Shown here in pieces: positions 9,942 to 14,479 of a stretch of 14,479 nt of DNA. Source of the stretch: an uncultured Anaerosacchariphilus sp. (GTDB lineage Bacteria; Bacillota; Clostridia; Lachnospirales; Lachnospiraceae). The DNA lies in the NCBI GenBank assembly GCA_934373375.1, contig CAKROP010000019.1:1-14479 (forward strand). Reading direction: 5' to 3'. Numbering within the stretch: the first letter of the stretch is position 1; each line of letters begins with the position of its first letter. The notes below the pieces were generated by a model that saw nothing but the letters and a program-made list of their open reading frames with translations, was not told the DNA's origin and did not search any database. The position numbers were made by a program, and so were the translations under genes.

Positions 9942-10490
9942 TTATACCCGTTTATACCGGATGGGATCGTCGTATCCAAAGGTCCTTCTTCCGTTTACTT
10001 CTATGCTCTCAGATACCTCCAGACATGCCTCGGAAAAACGTTCCCAAAGCCGGAACTTCATAACCGGGGTAAACTGACTTGTACTGCCGCCTTCCCAGAC
10101 TCCGTCTTTCTCCCGGTAAAGGGCTGGTGTGAACTTCTCTGATTTTCTTAAATCTCCGTAGTCCACCGGCTCCATGGAAGCATAGGTAAAGCTGTTTTTA
10201 TCCTCTCCCTCCGGTATCTCATAGGAGGTAAGCAGAACGCCGTCCTGCTCCTCTGTAAACAGAAACAGATGGGCTGAGGCGTGTTTCTTCCCATTGGTTT
10301 CATAATAGCTTTCTTCCACAAGAAATTTTCCCCGGAAATCTGCGGGGAGATCCCGGATTTTATCGTTGCAGACGGTATTGACATGCTCTGCCAAAGGATA
10401 TACCTTTTCCGCCTTCTGCATCTGGTTAAACTGTTCTCTGTTGTCAAAATGCCCTGTCAGTAATCTCAAAAACTGTTCTAAGTTCTGCAT
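9942..10490 (-). CDS. Conserved-looking soluble protein of unknown function
   Basis: A 182-residue cytoplasmic protein with no signal peptide or membrane helix. A longer frame opens at 10529, but AGGAGG (10503-10498) sits 7 bases before the ATG at 10490 and 4 before the adjacent ATG at 10493. The true start is therefore MQNLEQFLRLLTGHFDN or the Met just before it. The pattern of an N-terminal LTGHFDNREQF, a central FLVEESYYETNGK, and a series of predicted strands to FTPVMKFRLWERF vaguely recalls the CpcT/CpeT chromophore-lyase fold. I hold that assignment weakly and would not name it. It is the last gene of the MarR operon, 40 bp below the membrane protein gene, so it probably shares its control. 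Confidence -1.
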   Translation of the reverse strand: MQNLEQFLRLLTGHFDNREQFNQMQKAEKVYPLAEHVNTVCNDKIRDLPADFRGKFLVEESYYETNGKKHASAHLFLFTEEQDGVLLTSYEIPEGEDKNSFTYASMEPVDYGDLRKSEKFTPALYREKDGVWEGGSTSQFTPVMKFRLWERFSEACLEVSESIEVNGRRTFGYDDPIRYKRV

Positions 10491-10530
10491 CATTCTTCCT
10501 CCTGTCTTCTTTCCTGTCTGCAGTTTCATT

Positions 10531-11208
10531 TTACAGAAGCTGCAAACCCATAATAATGATCCACATATAAGCGCAGGTCTTGGGAATCATCAAAATTCCG
10601 ACCATCGGCTTTTTCTTGCTGAACAGCGTAACCGGAAGATAGCAGCCGAAGGAAATGAGAATCGCGGCTACCATTCTGGTCATATGATATCCGCCGGTAT
10701 TTCCGGAAATCGCGTACAGAATGATCACGCCGATACCGGTAATCGCGAACACGCCGTTCCGAATGACGGACAGTCTCATATTGCCCTCTTCGGTACACCA
10801 GTGATTCTGGGGCAGCATGCAGATCGCAATACGGATAATCGCGGAAATCCATATGAGCGCTTCCACAGCAGCCGGCGCCTGCAGATCCGGGAAGGTAAGC
10901 TTCCAGATATACAGCAGGATTACATAGAAGGCTGTCATCGTAATGGAAGAAATCTGCAGACCTCTTCCCAGCATATGTTCGATTTTTTCACTGCTTCCCT
11001 TTACGGCCCGGATCACTCTCGGAACCAGATGAAAAGCGTCTCCGCCGCAGAGGGTCAGGGTCAAAATACCGTACAGCACATACAGGCTGTTTCCCTTTGC
11101 CGCTGATAAAAATACAATTCCTGCAATCAGGTCAAACAACAGGTATCCTGTGTCAAATACCGCCTCCATCAAATCCGGCATCTTCGGTTTATAACTTGTG
11201 TTGCTCAT
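10531..11208 (-). CDS. Seven-helix integral membrane protein, function unknown
   Basis: A 225-residue protein with about seven hydrophobic helices (near 18-36, 40-55, 82-102, 115-132, 150-168, 176-196, 203-222). The loop GGDAFHLVPRVIRAV between helices 2 and 3, and QNHWCTEEG between 4 and 5, carry His, Asp and Cys residues that could be functional. The frame continues up to 11253 inside marR. The ATG at 11208 is preferred because it lies one base after the marR stop (TAAAATG), with AAAGGG about 10 bases upstream, a typical translational-coupling arrangement. I do not recognise a named family. Control by the adjacent repressor is inferred from the operon layout, and a resistance or transport role would be a guess. 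Confidence -1.
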   Translation of the reverse strand: MSNTSYKPKMPDLMEAVFDTGYLLFDLIAGIVFLSAAKGNSLYVLYGILTLTLCGGDAFHLVPRVIRAVKGSSEKIEHMLGRGLQISSITMTAFYVILLYIWKLTFPDLQAPAAVEALIWISAIIRIAICMLPQNHWCTEEGNMRLSVIRNGVFAITGIGVIILYAISGNTGGYHMTRMVAAILISFGCYLPVTLFSKKKPMVGILMIPKTCAYMWIIIMGLQLL

Positions 11209-11209
11209 T

Positions 11210-11647
11210 TTATCTTTGCCCTTTCTCTTTGATACATCTTTCCGCATTGTCACATATTTTCTGAAATACCTGTTTACAGAGAGCGATTTCTTCCTTCGTC
11301 AGTCCCCGGAGCATATCTTCCGCAAATTGTTTCTGTACCCGAATTCCATCCTGTATCAGCTCATTGGCAGAATCTGTCAGCAGCAGATTCACATGCTTTT
11401 TATTGTCCGCCGCTGTCTCTTTTTCAATAAATCCTTTTTCTTCCAGCACCTTCAATGTTGTGGATACGTGGGACTTCGTTGATTTTCTGATTCTGACGAT
11501 ATCTGCTGCTGTATGATACTTGGGATTGTGATACAAAAACAATAAAATATCATATTCCAGCTTTCTCAGGTCATATTTTTCGCATACAGACGCCATCAGG
11601 ATCTCATAATAACAGGTAATCGTCTTATGCCGATCCCAGAAATGCAT
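11210..11647 (-). CDS. MarR-family transcriptional regulator
   Basis: A 145-residue winged-helix regulator of normal MarR length. Helical dimerisation segments flank the DNA-binding core: YHTAADIVRIRKSTKSHVS leads to the recognition helix TLKVLEEKGFI (about 64-74). The wing ADNKKHVNLLLTD follows at 80-92. AGGAGG a few bases before the ATG at 11647 sets the start. It heads an operon with the membrane protein (1-bp gap) and the soluble protein downstream. A perfect palindrome over its own transcription start (11667-11682) suggests autorepression relieved by a small molecule. The ligand is unknown. Confidence -1.
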   Translation of the reverse strand: MHFWDRHKTITCYYEILMASVCEKYDLRKLEYDILLFLYHNPKYHTAADIVRIRKSTKSHVSTTLKVLEEKGFIEKETAADNKKHVNLLLTDSANELIQDGIRVQKQFAEDMLRGLTKEEIALCKQVFQKICDNAERCIKEKGQR

Positions 11648-11666
11648 AGGCCTCCTCCTTTTATAT

Positions 11667-11682
11667 CGTTCTATTTAGAACG
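11667..11682. promoter_or_regulatory. 16-bp palindrome, probable MarR operator
   Basis: CGTTCTA-TT-TAGAACG is a perfect 7-bp inverted repeat with a 2-bp centre. It begins right after the -10 box of the marR promoter and covers the predicted transcription start. MarR dimers typically bind 16-20 bp palindromes placed this way. The regulator encoded next to it is the natural candidate, though binding is inferred. Confidence -1.
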
Positions 11683-11711
11683 ATTATAATGTGTCGCATA
11701 CTTACTGTCAA
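11683..11711 (-). promoter_or_regulatory. Consensus sigma-A promoter of the marR operon
   Basis: On the minus strand TTGACA (11711-11706), exactly 17 bp, then TATAAT (11688-11683): a full match to both consensus boxes at ideal spacing. So strong a promoter makes sense only if it is kept shut, which fits the palindrome immediately downstream. Confidence -1.
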
Positions 11712-11805
11712 CCAGAAAATAAATTTTTCGCCTGAAATGAAACTTTTTAACGGTATAGAGCGTCCAATAAATTAGAAACATAAATAACGAACAGGAGATT
11801 TTCTT

Positions 11806-12156
11806 ATGAAAAAGAAATTAACTATGATGATACTTTTCACTGCCATTACCGCATCCCTGATCGCAGGCTGCGGAACCAAGGGATCCGGCAACGGTAATTC
11901 CACTTCCCAGACCACCGGAAAGGAAGACGCGGAGGACGCTTCTGAATTTACCGGAACCCTGGACGAGGTAAAGGATTTCATGTTTGTCGTAACCGACGCT
12001 TCCGGCAGCTCCTACGCATTTACCTTCGAAAACGAAAAGCCGGAGGGCTTAGACAAGGTAAAGGTTGGAGATAAGGTCACCGTAACCTATACCGGAACCA
12101 TCTCCGAGGTAGATCCCTTTATGGGCGAGGTGCTTTCCGTTACTGCAGCGGAATAA
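11806..12156 (+). CDS. Small secreted lipoprotein
   Basis: A 116-residue lipoprotein. MKKKLTMMILFTAITASLIA is a classic signal sequence ending in the lipobox LIAGC, so Cys22 should be lipidated and the mature protein held on the outer face of the membrane. A Gly/Ser/Thr-rich linker (23-48) leads to a compact domain (49-116) of predicted strands: FTGTLDEVKDFMFVVTD, YAFTFENEKPEGLDKVKVGD, VTVTYTGTISEVDPF. This resembles small beta-barrel domains found on other Clostridia lipoproteins, with no function that I can assign. AGGAGA (11793-11798) precedes the ATG. It is divergent from the marR operon. A hairpin at 12170-12215 ends its transcript. I see no convincing promoter in the 94 bp upstream. Confidence -1.
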   Translation: MKKKLTMMILFTAITASLIAGCGTKGSGNGNSTSQTTGKEDAEDASEFTGTLDEVKDFMFVVTDASGSSYAFTFENEKPEGLDKVKVGDKVTVTYTGTISEVDPFMGEVLSVTAAE

Positions 12157-12169
12157 ACGAAGAACATGG

Positions 12170-12215
12170 AAAAAGACCGTTTTAAGGATTGTTTGGTTCT
12201 TAAAACGGTCTTTTA
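12170..12215. terminator. Terminator-like hairpin, first copy of a repeated element
   Basis: Arm AAAAAGACCGTTTTAAG (12170-12186), 12-base loop GATTGTTTGGTT, and arm CTTAAAACGGTCTTTT (12199-12214). The near-perfect stem of about 16 bp ends in a short T-run, 14 bp after the lipoprotein stop, so it can terminate in the plus direction. The same hairpin occurs at 13722-13767 with its loop reversed, which suggests a repeat family rather than a gene-specific terminator. Confidence -1.
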
Positions 12216-12234
12216 CATTTCTATGTGTCTTCTC

Positions 12235-12262
12235 TTGTAAAAACTAAAAAAGAAGGTATAAA
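12235..12262 (+). promoter_or_regulatory. Probable promoter of the MATE gene
   Basis: TTGTAA (12235-12240), a 16-bp spacer and TATAAA (12257-12262) lie about 65 bp before the MATE start, just after the upstream hairpin. Matches are four of six and five of six, so confidence is moderate. TATGCT near 12280 is an alternative -10. Confidence -1.
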
Positions 12263-12300
12263 ATTCTGCGGAAATATGTTATGCTGAACCGGTATTAAAA

Positions 12301-12330
12301 AGGGATTTATGTAAAGGAAGGGATTTATGT
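12301..12330 (+). repeat. Duplicated ribosome-binding/start segment before the MATE gene
   Basis: AGGGATTTATGT occurs at 12301-12312 and 12319-12330. Each copy has a purine-rich stretch before an ATG. The first ATG (12309) is followed at once by TAA and is in frame with the real start at 12327. The segment therefore contains a minimal start-stop unit 18 bases upstream. Confidence -1.
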
Positions 12331-13715
12331 TAGAACAGTTTCGCAAGAAATATATCGGAGACAGAAATTTTTATAAAAGCTACATCGCACTGGCGTTGCC
12401 GATGATCCTACAAAACGCAGTTACAAACCTGGTTAGTTTTCTTGACAATATTATGGTTGGACAGCTTGGTACAGAGCAGATGTCCGGAGTAGCCATTGTC
12501 AATCAGCTGATATTTGTATATAATCTGGCCATATTCGGGGCTGTATCAGCAGCCAGTATTTTCGGCGCCCAGTATTTTGGAAAAGGGAATCACAAAGGAC
12601 ATATGTATTCGTTCCGTTTTAAGCTGTATGCGGCTTTAACGGTTACAGCACTTACCATTTTATTGTTTGTAACGAAAGGGGAACGCCTGATTTCTCTTTA
12701 TCTCACAGATACTTCCGGAAGCGGTGCGACAGGTGCTGCATTACAGTATGGATTAGAGTATCTGAGCATTATGATGGCAGGCCTGATTCCCTTTGCTGTA
12801 AATCAGGCTTACGCGACCAATATCAAGGAGACCGGTCAGACCCTGCTTCCTATGATCGCAAGCTTTGTAGCTGTCGGAAGTAATGCCATCCTGGACTATC
12901 TTTTGATTTTCGGTATCGGACCATTCCCAGAGCTTGGCGTACAGGGTGCAGCTCTGGCAACGGTTATTGCCCGCTACATAGAAGCCCTTATGATTATCAT
13001 CTGGGCGCACAGGCACAGAGAGAAAAACCGGTATCTCAAAGGAGCGTATACCGGCCTTGGTATTCCCGCAGACGAATTAAAGGCTATCATCATCAAAGGA
13101 TTACCGCTTATGATGAATGAAGTTCTGTGGGCTGCAGGAATGACAGCCGTAATACAGTGCTACTCAATCCGCGGCCTGGAAGTAGTTGCCGGACTTAACA
13201 TTGCTACAACCATCACCAATCTGTTTAACATCATTTATCTCCAGCTTGGCGCCTGCATCAGCATTGTGGTGGGACAGTATCTGGGTGCCGGTAAACTTGA
13301 AGAAGCAAAGGATGCGGATAATAAAATGATTGTATTCAGTGTTTTTTGCTGTGTTATTGTAGCTGTATGCATGCTTTTTATCGGCAGATTTTTCCCACAG
13401 ATTTACAATACCTCTGAGGAAATCCGCGCACTGGCAACCAAATTTATCGCAGTATCCGCACTCATCATGCCTTTCTGCTCCTTTAGCCATGCATCTTATT
13501 TTACACTGCGCTCCGGCGGAAAAACAATGGTCACCTTCCTGTTTGATTCTGTTTTCACCTGGATTATCATTGTTCCAACTGCCTTTTTACTGGCGCACTT
13601 TACAGGACTTGGTATCGTAAGTGTGTACTTCCTTGTTCAGGCAACCGAATTGATCAAGGTTGTAATCGGTTATTTTATGATACGCAGTAATGTATGGCTG
13701 GTTCAGATGGTATAA
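12327..13715 (+). CDS. MATE-family multidrug/cation efflux transporter
   Basis: A 462-residue membrane transporter of normal MATE length with twelve predicted helices in two six-helix halves. The start FYKSYIALALPMILQNAVTN followed by FLDNIMVGQLGTEQMSGVAI is a clear signature of the family, and FGAQYFGKGNH ends the second helix as usual. The second half repeats the pattern (LPLMMNEVLWAAGMTAVIQC, then IVVGQYLGAGKLEEAKDAD). MATE proteins expel drugs or metabolites in exchange for Na+ or H+. Substrate and coupling ion cannot be read here. Start ATG 12327 follows AAGGAAGGG. The gene stands alone, bracketed by two copies of a 46-bp hairpin, and looks more AT-rich by eye than the dikinase and surface-protein genes. 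It may have been acquired as a unit. Confidence -1.
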   Translation: MLEQFRKKYIGDRNFYKSYIALALPMILQNAVTNLVSFLDNIMVGQLGTEQMSGVAIVNQLIFVYNLAIFGAVSAASIFGAQYFGKGNHKGHMYSFRFKLYAALTVTALTILLFVTKGERLISLYLTDTSGSGATGAALQYGLEYLSIMMAGLIPFAVNQAYATNIKETGQTLLPMIASFVAVGSNAILDYLLIFGIGPFPELGVQGAALATVIARYIEALMIIIWAHRHREKNRYLKGAYTGLGIPADELKAIIIKGLPLMMNEVLWAAGMTAVIQCYSIRGLEVVAGLNIATTITNLFNIIYLQLGACISIVVGQYLGAGKLEEAKDADNKMIVFSVFCCVIVAVCMLFIGRFFPQIYNTSEEIRALATKFIAVSALIMPFCSFSHASYFTLRSGGKTMVTFLFDSVFTWIIIVPTAFLLAHFTGLGIVSVYFLVQATELIKVVIGYFMIRSNVWLVQMV

Positions 13716-13721
13716 AAAGTT

Positions 13722-13767
13722 AAAAAGACCGTTTTAAGAACCAAACAGTCCTTAAAACGGTCTTTTT
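13722..13767. terminator. Terminator-like hairpin, second (loop-inverted) copy
   Basis: Perfect 17-bp stem: AAAAAGACCGTTTTAAG (13722-13738), loop AACCAAACAGTC (13739-13750), and CTTAAAACGGTCTTTTT (13751-13767). A-run and T-run on the two sides allow termination in both directions. It lies between the converging MATE gene (stop 13715) and dikinase gene (stop 13791). The loop is the reverse complement of the loop at 12187-12198 with one mismatch. Confidence -1.
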
Positions 13768-13790
13768 ACATTTCAATCTTTGATTCCTTA

Positions 13791-14479
13791 TTATTTATCC
13801 GCAATTGCTGCCTGTGCTGCCGCCAGTCTTGCAATCGGTACACGGAACGGTGAGCAGGATACATAGTCCAGACCAATCTTATGGCAGAACTCTACGGAAG
13901 ACGGGTCGCCGCCGTGCTCGCCGCAGATACCTACATGCAGGTTCGGATTTACCGGCTTGCCAAGCTTGATAGCCAGCTCCATGAGCTTGCCTACGCCTGT
14001 CTGATCCAGCTTCGCGAACGGGTCGTTCTCCAGGATCTTCTTATCGTAGTACGCGTTCAGGAACTTGCCTGCGTCGTCACGGGAGAAGCCGTAGGTCATC
14101 TGAGTCAGGTCGTTGGTACCGAAGCAGAAGAAGTCCGCATCCTTTGCGATGGCGTCTGCGGTCAGGGCTGCTCTCGGAATCTCGATCATGGTACCAACCT
14201 CATACTTCAGGTCGATGCCTGCTGCCGCGATCTCAGCGTCTGCAGTCTCTACTACTACCTTCTTTACAAACTTCAGCTCTTTCTCCTCGCATACCAGCGG
14301 GATCATGATTTCCGGTTTTACATTCCAGTCAGCGTGTGCCTTCTTTACATTGATAGCCGCGCGGATGACAGCTCTGGTCTGCATCTTCGCGATCTCCGGA
14401 TAGGTAACAGCCAGACGGCAGCCGCGGTGGCCCATCATCGGGTTGAACTCATGCAGGGACGCAATGATGGTCTTGATGG
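13791..14479 (-). CDS. ppdK: Pyruvate, phosphate dikinase, C-terminal part (N-terminus outside window)
   Basis: About 229 C-terminal codons of an enzyme usually near 875 residues. It interconverts pyruvate, ATP and phosphate with phosphoenolpyruvate, AMP and pyrophosphate, and in many Clostridia serves glycolysis or gluconeogenesis. The segment is the TIM-barrel pyruvate/PEP-binding domain: FNPMMGHRGCRLAVTYPEI, IEIPRAALTADAIA, FFCFGTNDLTQMTYGFSRDD, and LHVGICGEHGGDP with the catalytic Cys of the C-terminal domain. SPFRVPIARLAAAQAA is the usual end. FGTNDLTQ and SRDD distinguish it from the related PTS enzyme I and PEP synthase. The frame is open to the right edge (IKTIIASLHE precedes). The hairpin at 13722-13767 lies just beyond its stop and can terminate it. 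Confidence -1.
   Translation of the reverse strand, partial: IKTIIASLHEFNPMMGHRGCRLAVTYPEIAKMQTRAVIRAAINVKKAHADWNVKPEIMIPLVCEEKELKFVKKVVVETADAEIAAAGIDLKYEVGTMIEIPRAALTADAIAKDADFFCFGTNDLTQMTYGFSRDDAGKFLNAYYDKKILENDPFAKLDQTGVGKLMELAIKLGKPVNPNLHVGICGEHGGDPSSVEFCHKIGLDYVSCSPFRVPIARLAAAQAAIADK

Noticed and set aside
10366..11106. 246-codon plus-strand open frame
   Set aside because: It lies antisense to the soluble and membrane protein genes, has no ribosome binding site, and its product is a low-quality mix of His/Asn/Gln-rich sequence. The minus-strand genes are clearly the real ones.

Overview
The window looks like chromosomal DNA of a Gram-positive, gut-type member of the Clostridia, most likely Lachnospiraceae. 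The grounds are strong AGGAGG-type ribosome binding sites, a pyruvate phosphate dikinase, a GHKL/LytTR two-component pair, a giant secreted protein of the modular surface type, and an IS200/IS605 element of a kind common in that family. The family assignment rests on remembered protein style, not on a search.

Region 1 (1-6986): a very large secreted or surface protein gene (minus strand, running off the left edge, at least 1599 codons) is divergent from a two-gene operon encoding a membrane GHKL histidine kinase and a LytTR response regulator. The 191-bp gap between them carries two identical 9-bp direct repeats 20 bp apart. This is the geometry LytTR regulators bind, so the pair may control itself, the surface protein, or both.

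Region 2 (6983-9932) is a scrapyard. It holds the 3' third of a 6-phospho-beta-glucosidase gene, a complete-looking IS200/IS605 element (Y1 tnpA, tnpB, end hairpins and a probable omega-RNA), a remnant of an unrecognised gene with an in-frame stop, and the 3' end of a second, paralogous GHKL kinase gene. The DNA on the two sides of the element belongs to different genes, so insertion was accompanied or followed by deletion or rearrangement.

Region 3 (9942-11711) is a compact minus-strand operon: a MarR-type repressor, a seven-helix membrane protein one base downstream, and a soluble protein of unknown function. It is driven by a near-perfect sigma-A promoter with a 16-bp palindrome over the expected transcription start, which suggests autorepression.

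Region 4 (11806-14479) holds a small lipoprotein gene, a MATE-family efflux gene, and the C-terminal part of pyruvate phosphate dikinase (minus strand, running off the right edge). Two almost identical 46-bp hairpins lie on either side of the MATE gene, with their loops in opposite orientation. They can act as terminators but also look like copies of one dispersed repeat.

No rRNA, tRNA, CRISPR array or obvious riboswitch was seen.
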